Shown: positions 34,074 to 42,611, counted from the first letter of the stretch. The stretch is DNA of 46,751 nucleotides from Rubrivivax sp. (GCA_021298085.1 JAJTDE010000013.1:1-46751); one strand, 5' to 3'. The notes: generated by a model from the sequence alone, not told the origin. Numbers and translations are program-made.

Positions 34074-35233
34074 ACAGCCTGCCCCAGCGGCACGCCTTTG
34101 TGCTCCTGCCGCGCCATTCGCTGGTCAGCTACAGCGGGGCAGCCGAAGCCCTGCTGGCGGCCAACGAGGCCCTGGGCGAGCCACGCTACGAGGTTCAGGC
34201 CTTGTCGGTGGACGGGCGCCCGGTGCGCGCGGCCTGCGGCACCCGGGTGGCCGTCGACGGCGGCATCGGCACGGCCAGCGGGCTGGCGGCCGTGCACGTG
34301 GTGGGGCAGGCGCTGCCGCCCCAGGTGCCGGCGCCAGCGCAGGCCCCGCGGGCCGGCGACGCACCAGCCGCGGGCGACGCCGCGGTGCTGCTGCCCTGGC
34401 TGCGCCAGCAGGCGGCCAGCGTGGCGCTGCTGGGCGGCCTTGGCAACGGCGCGGCCTGGCTGGCGCAGGCGGGCCTGCTGGGTGGCTACCGCGCCACCCT
34501 GGCCCAGGAACAGGTGACGGCCCTGAGCGACCGCTACACCCGCACCGTGTTCTCCAGCCGCGTCTACGAGATCGACCGTGACCGCGTGTCCTGTGCGCCC
34601 GGCACCGCCAGCATCGACCTCTTCATCGCCTGGCTGGCCGGCCAGCATGGGGACATGATCGTCAGCGCCCTGCTGGCCCACTTCGGGCTGGAACGCCTGC
34701 GCGCCCGCGACGAGCGGCAGCAGGTGCGCGCCACCTCGCGCGGCGTCAGCGCGAAGGTCAACGAGGCCGTGGCGCTGATGGAGGCCAACCTCGAAGAGCC
34801 GCTGCCCACGGAAGAGATCGCCCGGCTGGTGGGCGTGTCGCGGCGCCAGCTGGAACGCCTGTTCAAGCAGCACCTGGACGACATGCCCAGCCGCCACTAC
34901 GCCGAGCTGCGGCTGCTGCGGGCCAAGCGGCTGCTTCAGCACAGCGGGCAGTCCATCCTGCAGATCGCGCTGGCCTGCGGCTTTGCATCGGCCTCGCACT
35001 TCAGCAACGCCTACCGCGCACGCTTTGGCCACACCCCGCGGGACGAACGCAGCCCGCGGGCAGCCGCCTGGAAGACCGACCGCGACGCCGACGCCGAGCG
35101 GCACGCAACCCAGCCGTTGCCTTCTGCGCCCCCCTCGCCCTCCCCGACCTTCCCGCCCATCTCGCCCCTGTCACCCCTCTCGTCCCCTCCCCAGCCCCCC
35201 TTGCTGCCACGAACCGGAGGCACCCCACCATGA
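34070..35233 (+). CDS. argR: ArgR-like AraC-family transcriptional regulator
   Basis: A protein of 387 aa starting at a GTG that overlaps the cphE stop. The N-terminal part (about 1-190) is the DJ-1/PfpI-like sensor domain of GlxA/CdhR/ArgR regulators (HAFVLLPRHSLVSYSGAAEAL at about 7-27; APGTASIDLFIAWLAGQHG). The C-terminal AraC domain has two helix-turn-helices (PTEEIARLVGVSRRQLERLF; SILQIALACGFASASHFSNAY). In Pseudomonas the same type of protein, ArgR, is encoded with the aot transport genes and activates arginine catabolism. Here it is operonic with cyanophycinase and astA. A Pro/Ser-rich tail of about 45 residues follows the domain. The stop overlaps astA by 4 nt. Confidence 0.85.
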   Translation: MNSLPQRHAFVLLPRHSLVSYSGAAEALLAANEALGEPRYEVQALSVDGRPVRAACGTRVAVDGGIGTASGLAAVHVVGQALPPQVPAPAQAPRAGDAPAAGDAAVLLPWLRQQAASVALLGGLGNGAAWLAQAGLLGGYRATLAQEQVTALSDRYTRTVFSSRVYEIDRDRVSCAPGTASIDLFIAWLAGQHGDMIVSALLAHFGLERLRARDERQQVRATSRGVSAKVNEAVALMEANLEEPLPTEEIARLVGVSRRQLERLFKQHLDDMPSRHYAELRLLRAKRLLQHSGQSILQIALACGFASASHFSNAYRARFGHTPRDERSPRAAAWKTDRDADAERHATQPLPSAPPSPSPTFPPISPLSPLSSPPQPPLLPRTGGTPP

Positions 35234-36381
35234 CCCCGTCCACCGCGCCCGCCGACGCGTCCCGCGCGCCGTCCGCGCCCGACCCCATGGCACCGTCACG
35301 CTTTGTGCTGCGCGCCGCCGAACCCCGCGACCTGGACGCCCTGGAACGGCTGGCCCACGCCAGCGCGGCCGGCATCACCACGCTGCCGCCCGACCGTTCG
35401 GCGCTGGCCGCGCGCCTGGCCCGCAGCGCTGAGAGCTTGGCGCACCGTGACCAGCCCAGCGGCGAGGAGATCTACCTCTTTGTGCTGGAAGACGCCCACG
35501 AGGCCCACCGCATCATCGGCACCAGCGGCATTGCCGCCAGCGCCGGCTTTGCCGACCGCTTCTACTGCTACCGCAACGAAACCATCGTGCACGCCAGCAG
35601 TGCGCTGAAGGCCAGCAACCGCGTGCACACGCTGCACCTGTGCCACAGCCTGACCGGCCATTCGCTGCTCACGTCCTTCTACATCGAGCCTGCCTACGAA
35701 CGCAGCGTCGCGCCGCAACTGCTGTCGCGCGCGCGCTTGCTGTTCATGGCCGAGTTCGCCGAGCGCTTTTCCGACCAGATCGCCGCCGAAAGCCCCGGGC
35801 TGGCCGACGAGGACGGCCGCTGCCCGTTCTGGGACGCCGTCGGGCGACGCTTCTTCGAGATGGACTACCCCGCTGCCGAGCGGCTGGCCGTGGGCCGCAG
35901 CAAGGCCTTCATCGCGCAGCTGATGCCGCAGGCGCCCATTTATGTGCCCTTGCTGCCGGAGGCCGCGCAGTGGGCCATCGGGCAGCTCAACCCAGTGGCC
36001 GAGCTGCCGTTTTCCATCCTGCAGGATGAAGGCTTCGACAGCGAAACCTATGTCGACATCTTCGACGGCGGGCCGATTGCCGAGGCGCGCCTGGCCAACC
36101 TGCGCACGGTGCACCAGTCTCGGGCCTCGCCCGTGGCCTGGCAGGCCGAGGCCCCACGCCGCGGCCTGCCCCCCTGGCACCTGGTGGCCCTGGCCCAGCG
36201 GCAGGGCTTTCGGGCGGTGCTGGCGCGCGCCCACTGGACCCAAGGTCAGTGGCGCATCGCGCGCGACGACGCGGCACGGCTCGGGCTGACGCCGGAATCG
36301 AGCCCGCGGGTGCGCTGTGCACCGTTGGCCCAGCTGCAGCCCGCGTCGCCCGACACCACGGCCCCGGGGAGCGCCGCATGA
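35230..36381 (+). CDS. astA: Arginine N-succinyltransferase (AstA/AruF)
   Basis: A protein of 383 aa; ATG overlaps the argR stop (ATGA). An alternative start at 35287 (MAPSRFVLRAAEPRD) would remove a loose Pro/Ala extension and better match the family length of about 340. Family blocks: RDLDALERLA, GTSGIAAS, LHLCHSLTGHSLLTSFYIEP, AESPGLADEDGRCPFWDAVGRRFF (about residues 194-217) and the C-terminal LNPVAELPFSILQDEGF. It transfers succinyl from succinyl-CoA to the alpha-amino group of arginine, the first step of the AST pathway to glutamate. astB, astC, astD and astE are not in the window. Confidence 0.93.
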   Translation: MTPSTAPADASRAPSAPDPMAPSRFVLRAAEPRDLDALERLAHASAAGITTLPPDRSALAARLARSAESLAHRDQPSGEEIYLFVLEDAHEAHRIIGTSGIAASAGFADRFYCYRNETIVHASSALKASNRVHTLHLCHSLTGHSLLTSFYIEPAYERSVAPQLLSRARLLFMAEFAERFSDQIAAESPGLADEDGRCPFWDAVGRRFFEMDYPAAERLAVGRSKAFIAQLMPQAPIYVPLLPEAAQWAIGQLNPVAELPFSILQDEGFDSETYVDIFDGGPIAEARLANLRTVHQSRASPVAWQAEAPRRGLPPWHLVALAQRQGFRAVLARAHWTQGQWRIARDDAARLGLTPESSPRVRCAPLAQLQPASPDTTAPGSAA

Positions 36382-37139
36382 ACACCGTCCACGTGCACGA
36401 GATACCGCACGACACCCCAACCCCTGAACTCAGCAGCTTCGGCGGCGGCCCCAGCCCGGCCTTCGACGACCCCGCGCCCCGCCACTGGCTGGCCACCGAT
36501 GCCCATGGCCAGCCGCTGGCCCGGCTGAGCCTGGCGCGCCGCATCGGCTGGCGCACGCCACACGCCTGGTACCGCCTGGGCTGGGCGGTGCACAGCTCAC
36601 CCGAGTTGCAGCTGTTCGGCCGCCAGCGCACCCTGCTGCTGGGGCACGACCTCACCGGCGCCGATGCCCTGGGCGGCTGGGCCCTGGCGCCTGCGCTGCG
36701 CGAGGCCTCCGCCGAAGCGCAAGAGGGGGCACAGGAAGTCTGGTCAGCGCTGCTCGACGCCGCCTGGCTGGCGCTGGCGGCCGCCGACACACCCACTGCG
36801 CCCTGCATCGCCGAGCTGCCCGGGCTCGCGGACGACGACGGCCAATCGCCGTTCTGGCGCGGGCTGGGCCAGCACTTTCACCACCACGGGTTGGCGGCAT
36901 CGCGTCAGCAGCACGGCGCAGCCTTTGACAGCCTCGTGGCCGAACTGCTGCCGCGCCACCTGGTGTATGCCTCATTCCTGTCGCCCGCGGCCCAGGCGGC
37001 CATGGGTCAGTGCGCCAGCAGCGCCCTGCCCTTGCGCCGCGCCCTGCAGCAGCGCGGCTTCTGCTGGCGCCAGCACATCACCGTCACCGACGGTGGCGCC
37101 GTGATGGAATGGGAGGCCCCGGACGGAGCCACGCCGTGA
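36378..37139 (+). CDS. Shortened arginine N-succinyltransferase paralogue (AruG-like second subunit?)
   Basis: A protein of 253 aa, ATG overlapping the astA stop. It aligns by eye with astA over its length: TLLLGHDLTG against LHLCHSLTG; ELPGLADDDGQSPFWRGLGQ against ESPGLADEDGRCPFWDAVG; FLSPAAQAAMGQ against LLPEAAQWAIGQ; LPLRRALQQRGF against LPFSILQDEGF. It lacks about 100 residues, chiefly the N-terminal acyltransferase-like part. In Pseudomonas the enzyme is a heteromer of AruF and AruG, both near 340 aa, so this may be a reduced AruG-type partner or a degenerating duplicate. The intact frame and 4-nt overlaps on both sides favour a functional subunit. Confidence 0.75.
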   Translation: MNTVHVHEIPHDTPTPELSSFGGGPSPAFDDPAPRHWLATDAHGQPLARLSLARRIGWRTPHAWYRLGWAVHSSPELQLFGRQRTLLLGHDLTGADALGGWALAPALREASAEAQEGAQEVWSALLDAAWLALAAADTPTAPCIAELPGLADDDGQSPFWRGLGQHFHHHGLAASRQQHGAAFDSLVAELLPRHLVYASFLSPAAQAAMGQCASSALPLRRALQQRGFCWRQHITVTDGGAVMEWEAPDGATP

Positions 37140-37564
37140 TCAGCCTCGACAACACCGACCACCAACTCATCGCCCTGCTGCGCCAGGATGCCCGCCTGAC
37201 GGTGGCCGCCCTGGCCAAGAAGCTGGGGGTGGCCCGGGGCACCGTCACCAACCGGCTGCAGCGGCTGGAGGACGGCGGCGTCATCGTGGGTTATGCGGTG
37301 CAGCTGCGGCCCGACGTGCAGGCCGACGGCATCCGCGCCTGGATGGGTGTGCTGGTGGAGGGTAACCAGACACGCAGCGTCATCGCCAGCCTGCTGGGTG
37401 AGCCGGGCGTGGCCGCGCTGCACGACACCAATGGCCGCTGGGACCTGCTGGCCGAACTGCGCGCCCAGACGGTGGCCGAGCTCTCCGAAGTGCTGGAACG
37501 CGTGCGCCTGATCAAGGGCATCCGCAACACCGAAACCAGCATCCTGCTGGCCAGCTACCGGTGA
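37136..37564 (+). CDS. Lrp/AsnC-family transcriptional regulator
   Basis: A protein of 142 aa from GTG 37136, overlapping the previous stop (GTGA), with GGAG about 9 nt upstream. N-terminal helix-turn-helix (LDNTDHQLIALLRQDARLTV, then LAKKLGVARGTVTNRLQRLE), followed by a RAM ligand-binding domain (AWMGVLVEGNQTRSVIA and LERVRLIKGIRNTETSILLA). Such proteins sense amino acids. Position between the ast genes and ocd-putA suggests arginine, ornithine or proline as effector and ocd-putA as target, perhaps through the 12-bp inverted repeat that follows. Confidence 0.9.
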   Translation: MISLDNTDHQLIALLRQDARLTVAALAKKLGVARGTVTNRLQRLEDGGVIVGYAVQLRPDVQADGIRAWMGVLVEGNQTRSVIASLLGEPGVAALHDTNGRWDLLAELRAQTVAELSEVLERVRLIKGIRNTETSILLASYR

Positions 37565-37570
37565 GCCCAT

Positions 37571-37607
37571 TGAACAGGGTGCTCAGCCAGCCTGCGCACC
37601 CTGTTCA
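37571..37607. promoter_or_regulatory. Perfect 12-bp inverted repeat between lrp and ocd
   Basis: TGAACAGGGTGC-N13-GCACCCTGTTCA. It begins 6 nt after the lrp stop and ends 68 nt before ocd. No T run follows, so it may be an operator for the adjacent Lrp protein or an RNA hairpin at the end of the five-gene operon. Confidence 0.55.
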
Positions 37608-37675
37608 GAAAGCAGCGCAGCCTAGGCAGCCTGCCGGCTTCCACTTGAACGGCGCTGCGGGAACACTGGCGCACC

Positions 37676-38812
37676 ATGACAGCCCACACCACCCGCCCTG
37701 CCGGCCAGACCCTGTTTCTCGCCGCCCGTGACGTCGCCGACGTCGTCAACCACCTCGGGCTGGCCACCTGCCTGGCCCGCGTGGCCGACCGCATCGAGGC
37801 CGATTTCCGGCGCTGGCCGTCGTTTGACAAGTCGCCGCGCAGCGCCTGCCACACCGAACACGGTGTCGTGGAACTGATGCCCGTGGCCGACAGCACCTGC
37901 TTTGCCTTCAAGTACGTCAACGGGCACCCGGCCAACACCTCGCTGGGCCTGCCCACGGTGATGGCCTTTGGGGTGCTGGCCGACATGCACACCGGCGCAC
38001 CCCGGCTGCTCGCCGAGCTGACGCTGGCCACCGCCATCCGCACCGCCGCGATGTCGGCCCTGGCCGCACGGCACCTGGCCCGACCGAACCCGCGCGTGAT
38101 GGCGTTGATCGGCAACGGTGCGCAGGCGGAGTTCCAGGCGCTGGCCTTCCAGGCCCTGCTGGGTGTGCAGGCTGTCCGGCTCTACGACACCGACCCTGCC
38201 GCCACCCGCAAGCTGATGCACAACCTCGCGGCCAGCGGGCTGCACCTCACCCGCTGTGCCTCGGTGCACGAGGCCGTGCAGGGCGCCGACATCATCACCA
38301 CCGTGACCGCCGACAAGACCCGCGCCGCAGTGCTGACGGCCGAGATGCTGTCACCTGGCCAGCACATCAACGCCGTGGGCGGTGACTGCCCCGGCAAGAC
38401 CGAGCTGCACCCCGAGGTGCTGCAGCAGGCACGCGTCTTCTGCGAGTACGAGCCGCAGACGCGCATCGAAGGCGACATCCAGCAGCTGGCGCCCGATTTC
38501 CCCGTCACCGAACTGTGGCGCGTGCTGACGGGCAGCCACGCCGGCCGCCAGGGCGACCACGAACTCACGGTGTTTGATTCGGTGGGTTTTGCGCTGGAAG
38601 ACTTCAGCATGCTGCAGGTGCTGGACGACGCCGCCCGCCGCCTGGGCGTGGGGGTGCCCATCGACCTGGTGGCCCAGCCGCCAAACCCCAAGGACCTCTA
38701 CAGCCTGCTGCGGCGCCCGGCCGCACCGTTTGCCACGGCGACCCCGTCGGCCACGGCGGCGCACTCTGCACCCCAGGTGAGCCCGGAGGTCGATCTGGCG
38801 GCGGCGCTGTAA
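37676..38812 (+). CDS. ocd: Ornithine cyclodeaminase
   Basis: A protein of 378 aa. Converts ornithine to proline and ammonia with bound NAD. Family blocks: MPVADSTCFAFKYVNGHPANTS (about residues 64-85), LLAELTLATAIRTAAMSALAARHLA (about 110-134), ALIGNGAQAEFQALAF (Rossmann motif), YDTDPAATRKL, TTVTADKT, and INAVGGDCPGKTELHPEVL with the catalytic Asp in GGDCPGK. The last about 30 residues are Ala/Pro-rich. putA follows after 10 nt, so the product proline is handed to proline oxidation; ocd and putA form one unit. Confidence 0.93.
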   Translation: MTAHTTRPAGQTLFLAARDVADVVNHLGLATCLARVADRIEADFRRWPSFDKSPRSACHTEHGVVELMPVADSTCFAFKYVNGHPANTSLGLPTVMAFGVLADMHTGAPRLLAELTLATAIRTAAMSALAARHLARPNPRVMALIGNGAQAEFQALAFQALLGVQAVRLYDTDPAATRKLMHNLAASGLHLTRCASVHEAVQGADIITTVTADKTRAAVLTAEMLSPGQHINAVGGDCPGKTELHPEVLQQARVFCEYEPQTRIEGDIQQLAPDFPVTELWRVLTGSHAGRQGDHELTVFDSVGFALEDFSMLQVLDDAARRLGVGVPIDLVAQPPNPKDLYSLLRRPAAPFATATPSATAAHSAPQVSPEVDLAAAL

Positions 38813-38822
38813 CGTCAGCGCC

Positions 38823-41800
38823 ATGGACAGCCCCCGCACGACCCGCCCGCCCTTCACGCAGCCCCTGAGCGATTCGCCGCTGCGGCGCGCCGTCTCGGCG
38901 CTGACACGGCGCCCTGAAACCGAGCTGCTGCCAGGCCTGCTGGAACAGGCGCGCTGCCCGCCCGCGCAATCGGCCGACATCCAGGCCCTGGCACTGCGGC
39001 TGGCACGCGGTGTGCGCGAACGCAGCCGCGACGGTGGCCGGGCGGGCCTGGTGCAAGGCCTGCTGCAGGAATTTGCGCTGAGCTCCCAGGAAGGCGTGGC
39101 GCTGATGTGCCTGGCCGAGGCCCTGCTGCGCATTCCCGACGACGCCACGCGTGACGCGCTCATCCGCGACAAGATCGCCCGCGGCAACTGGCACGAGCAC
39201 CTGGGCCAGAGCCGATCGCTGTTTGTCAACGCGGCCTCCTGGGGCCTGCTGCTGACGGGGCGGCTGGTGGCCACGCACAGCGAATCGGGCCTGAGCAGCA
39301 CCCTCAAGCGCACGCTGGCGCGGGGCGGCGAGCCACTGATCCGCAAGGGGGTGGACATGGCCATGCGGATGATGGGCGAGCAGTTTGTCACCGGCGAAAC
39401 CATCGGTCAGGCGCTGGACAACGCGGCCGCGCGCGAAGCCCATGGCTTTCGCTTCAGCTACGACATGCTGGGTGAGGCCGCCCTCACCGAACACGATGCC
39501 CAGCGTTACCTCCAGGCCTACGAAGACGCCATCCATGCCATCGGCGCGGCGTCGGCCGGGCGCGGCCTTGTCGAAGGCCCCGGCATCTCGATCAAGCTGT
39601 CGGCACTGCACCCGCGTTACCAGCGCAGCCAGCTGGCGCGGGTCAAGGCAGAGCTCTACCCGCGGCTGCTGCACCTGGCCACGCTGGCGCGGCGGGTCGA
39701 CATCGGGCTGAACATCGACGCCGAAGAGTCTGACCGCCTGGAGCTCTCGCTGGACCTGCTGGAACAGCTCTGCCTGGACAGCACGCTGGCCGGCTGGAAC
39801 GGCATCGGCTTTGTCATCCAGGCCTACCAGAAGCGCTGCCCGGCAGTGATCGACGTGCTGGTGGACCTGGCGCGTCGCAGCGGACACCGCCTGATGGTGC
39901 GGCTGGTCAAGGGCGCGTACTGGGACAGCGAGATCAAGCGCGCACAGCTGGACGGCCAATCGGGTTACCCGGTCTATACCCGCAAGCCCTACACCGACGT
40001 GGCCTACCTGGCCTGCGCCAGGAAGCTGCTGGCAGCACCTGATGCGGTCTTCCCGCAATTTGCCACCCACAACGCGCACACGCTGGCGGCCATCCACACC
40101 TGGGCCGAGGCCTTGTCACCGGCGCCGGCGATGGAGTTTCAGTGCCTGCACGGCATGGGTGAGCCCTTGTACGAGCAGGTGGTCAAGCCGCTGGCGCAGG
40201 GCGGGCTGGGACGGCCCTGCCGCATCTACGCCCCCGTGGGCAGCCACGACACGCTGCTGGCCTACCTGGTGCGCCGCCTGCTGGAAAACGGCGCCAACAC
40301 CTCGTTTGTCAACCGCATCGCCGACGAGAACCTGCCGCTGGAAAGCCTGGTGGAAGACCCGGTGCAGACGGTGCAGGCGCTGGCGGCGGCGGGCGGCGAG
40401 CCGCTGGGCGCGCCCCACCCCGGCATCGCCCAGCCGCACCAGCTCTTTGGCCAGGCGCGGCGCAATTCCCAGGGCCTGGACCTCACCGACGAAGCCACCC
40501 TGGCCGCCCTGGGCCAGGCCATGGCGCAGGCCACGCTGCCGCCGCAGCGGCCGGCCGACACCGAAACCCCGCCCGCCCATTTGAAACGGGCGCTGGACGC
40601 CGCGGTGCGGGCAGCCCCCGCCTGGGCCGCCCGCAGCCCGGCGGAGCGGGCCGCCCTGCTGGAAGCCGCCGCCGACACCCTGCAGGACCGATGCCTGGAC
40701 TGGCTGCCGCTGCTGGCCCTCGAAGCCGGCAAGACCGTGGCCAACGGCGTGTCAGAAGTTCGCGAGGCGGTGGATTTCCTGCGCTACTACGCCGCCCAGG
40801 CGCGGCAGGGCCTGGACAACAGCACCCACCGCCCGCTGGGGCCGGTGGCCTGCATCAGCCCCTGGAACTTTCCGCTGGCCATCTTCATCGGCCAGGTGGC
40901 CGCGGCGCTGGCCGCTGGCAACGTGGTGCTGGCCAAGCCCGCCGAACAGACGCCGCTGATCGCCGCCGAGGCCGTGCGCCAACTCCACGCCGCCGGCATC
41001 CCGCGCGCGGCGCTGCAGCTGCTGCCGGGCCGTGGTGAGACGGTCGGCGCCGCCCTGGTGGCCGATGCCCGGGTGCAGGGCGTGCTGTTCACCGGCTCCA
41101 CCGAGGTCGCGCGGCTGCTGCAGCGCACCCTGGCCGAACGCCTGAACCGCGACGGCAGCCCGGTGCCGCTGATCGCCGAGACCGGCGGCCAGAACGCCCT
41201 GCTGATGGACTCGTCGGCCCTGGCCGAGCAGGCCGTGGCCGACATCCTCAGCTCAGCCTTCGACAGCGCCGGCCAGCGCTGCTCTGCGCTGCGGCTGCTC
41301 TGCGTCCAGGACGATGTGGCCGACCGGGTCATCGCCATGATCGAAGGCGCCATGCAGGCGCTGCGGGTGGGTGACCCTCGCGAGCTGGCCACCGATGTCG
41401 GCCCGGTGATCGACGCCGAGGCCGCCCAGGCCATCGAGGCCCACGTGCAGACGCTGCGCGCCGCGGGCTGCCGGGTCACCCGCCTGGCACTGGACACCGA
41501 GGCCACACAACACGGCCATTTCGTGGCGCCCACGCTCATCGAGCTGAAGGACGTGCGGCAGCTGCAGCGCGAGGTCTTCGGACCGGTGCTGCACGTGCTG
41601 CGCTGGCCCCGTGACGGGCTTGCCGACACCCTGCGGGCCATCAACGCCACCGGCTACGGGCTGACGCAGGGTGTGCACACCCGCATCGACGAGACGGTGG
41701 CTTTGGCCCTTCAGGCCACGCAGGCGGGCAACTTCTACGTCAACCGCAACATCGTCGGTGCGGTGGTGGGCGTGCAGCCTTTCGGCGGTGAAGGGCTGTC

Positions 41801-42539
41801 GGGCACCGGCCCCAAGGCCGGCGGGCCGCTCTACCTGCTGCGCCTGCTGGCTGAGCGTCCGCCCCAGGCCGCGCGGCTGGCGGTGGCACACAGCGGGCCG
41901 GTGGCGGCGCCGCCGGTGCGCGGGCTGTCACCGCGGGTGGGCGCGGGTGACGAGCAGAGCTCGGGCGCAGAGCCCACGGCGCTGGCCGCCGTGCAGGCCC
42001 TGAGAACCTGGGCGCTGCAGCAGGGCCTGTCGGTGCTGGCCGCGCAGTGCGACCAGGCTGCGGCCGAGTCACCCACCGGCCTGTGGCACCAGCTGCCAGG
42101 CCCCACCGGCGAGGCCAACCTCTACGCCGTGCTGGCCCGCGAAGCGGTGCTGTGCCTGGCCGAGACCGACCACGACCGCCTGGCCCAGCTGGCGGTGGTG
42201 CTGGCCGTGGGCAGCCACGCGGTGTGGCCCGCCACCCAGCAGGCGCTGCGTGAGCGCCTGCCCCTGCCGGTGCGCGAACGCATCCGCCTGGCCCAGGATT
42301 GGCGCAGCGGCCAGGCCAGCTTCGACGCGGTGCTGCAGCACGGCAGCGCCGACGCCCTGAAGGAAACCGCCCGCGCCCTGGCCGCGCGGCCCGGGCCCGT
42401 CATCACGCTCAGCGGCGGTACCGGCAGCCCCGCGCGGCAGCTGGGCTGCGTGCCCGCCGAGCGGCTGCTGGTGGAGCGTGCGCTGAGCATCAACACCGCC
42501 GCGGCAGGCGGCAATGCCAGCCTGATGACCTTGGGCTGA
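38823..42539 (+). CDS. putA: Bifunctional proline utilization A (proline dehydrogenase / P5C dehydrogenase)
   Basis: A protein of 1238 aa. Order: helical N-terminal domain; FAD proline dehydrogenase (about 180-490: GPGISIKLSALHPRY, RLVKGAYWDSEIK, QFATHNAHT); linker; aldehyde dehydrogenase (about 570-1020: WNFPLAIFIGQVAAALAAGN, GSTEVARLL, catalytic Glu in LIAETGGQNA, catalytic Cys in SAGQRCSALR); a C-terminal vestigial ALDH-like domain (about 1060-1230). It oxidises proline to glutamate in two channelled steps at the inner membrane. The ribbon-helix-helix DNA-binding segment of trifunctional PutA is absent: the N-terminus runs MDSPRTTRPPFTQPL straight into the helical arm. It therefore should not self-regulate, fitting control by a neighbouring regulator. 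Confidence 0.95.
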   Translation: MDSPRTTRPPFTQPLSDSPLRRAVSALTRRPETELLPGLLEQARCPPAQSADIQALALRLARGVRERSRDGGRAGLVQGLLQEFALSSQEGVALMCLAEALLRIPDDATRDALIRDKIARGNWHEHLGQSRSLFVNAASWGLLLTGRLVATHSESGLSSTLKRTLARGGEPLIRKGVDMAMRMMGEQFVTGETIGQALDNAAAREAHGFRFSYDMLGEAALTEHDAQRYLQAYEDAIHAIGAASAGRGLVEGPGISIKLSALHPRYQRSQLARVKAELYPRLLHLATLARRVDIGLNIDAEESDRLELSLDLLEQLCLDSTLAGWNGIGFVIQAYQKRCPAVIDVLVDLARRSGHRLMVRLVKGAYWDSEIKRAQLDGQSGYPVYTRKPYTDVAYLACARKLLAAPDAVFPQFATHNAHTLAAIHTWAEALSPAPAMEFQCLHGMGEPLYEQVVKPLAQGGLGRPCRIYAPVGSHDTLLAYLVRRLLENGANTSFVNRIADENLPLESLVEDPVQTVQALAAAGGEPLGAPHPGIAQPHQLFGQARRNSQGLDLTDEATLAALGQAMAQATLPPQRPADTETPPAHLKRALDAAVRAAPAWAARSPAERAALLEAAADTLQDRCLDWLPLLALEAGKTVANGVSEVREAVDFLRYYAAQARQGLDNSTHRPLGPVACISPWNFPLAIFIGQVAAALAAGNVVLAKPAEQTPLIAAEAVRQLHAAGIPRAALQLLPGRGETVGAALVADARVQGVLFTGSTEVARLLQRTLAERLNRDGSPVPLIAETGGQNALLMDSSALAEQAVADILSSAFDSAGQRCSALRLLCVQDDVADRVIAMIEGAMQALRVGDPRELATDVGPVIDAEAAQAIEAHVQTLRAAGCRVTRLALDTEATQHGHFVAPTLIELKDVRQLQREVFGPVLHVLRWPRDGLADTLRAINATGYGLTQGVHTRIDETVALALQATQAGNFYVNRNIVGAVVGVQPFGGEGLSGTGPKAGGPLYLLRLLAERPPQAARLAVAHSGPVAAPPVRGLSPRVGAGDEQSSGAEPTALAAVQALRTWALQQGLSVLAAQCDQAAAESPTGLWHQLPGPTGEANLYAVLAREAVLCLAETDHDRLAQLAVVLAVGSHAVWPATQQALRERLPLPVRERIRLAQDWRSGQASFDAVLQHGSADALKETARALAARPGPVITLSGGTGSPARQLGCVPAERLLVERALSINTAAAGGNASLMTLG

Positions 42540-42547
42540 ACGGGCCA

Positions 42548-42584
42548 CCGGGGGCGGCAGGCCAGGGCCGCAACCCCCGGTTTT
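42548..42584 (+). terminator. Terminator after putA
   Basis: CCGGGGG (42548-42554) pairs with CCCCCGG (42574-42580), enclosing an inner GCGGC/GCCGC stem, followed by T4. It begins 9 nt after the putA stop. Its end overlaps the proposed ArgR site for the aot operon. Confidence 0.75.
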
Positions 42585-42611
42585 GCGACATCGCCTTGCA
42601 CAAGGTCGACA
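42577..42611 (-). promoter_or_regulatory. Tandem ArgR-type half-sites before the aot operon
   Basis: Read on the minus strand: TGTCGA-N8-AA (42611-42596), N5, then TGTCGC-N8 (42590-42577) followed by GG instead of AA. Period 21 bp, the same as before cphE. The first half fits the Pseudomonas ArgR pattern except for its sixth base, and the second has the exact TGTCGC core. It ends about 100 nt before the aotJ start. Confidence 0.55.

Noticed and set aside
35090..35233. Possibility that the Pro/Ser-rich end of the ArgR-like protein is a frameshift artefact
   Set aside because: No alternative frame gives a better domain end, and the stop makes the same 4-nt overlap as the other genes of the operon, so the tail is taken as real.
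38604..40097. Long minus-strand frame antisense to ocd and putA
   Set aside because: Same reason: compositional shadow, while the sense strand encodes unmistakable Ocd and PutA.
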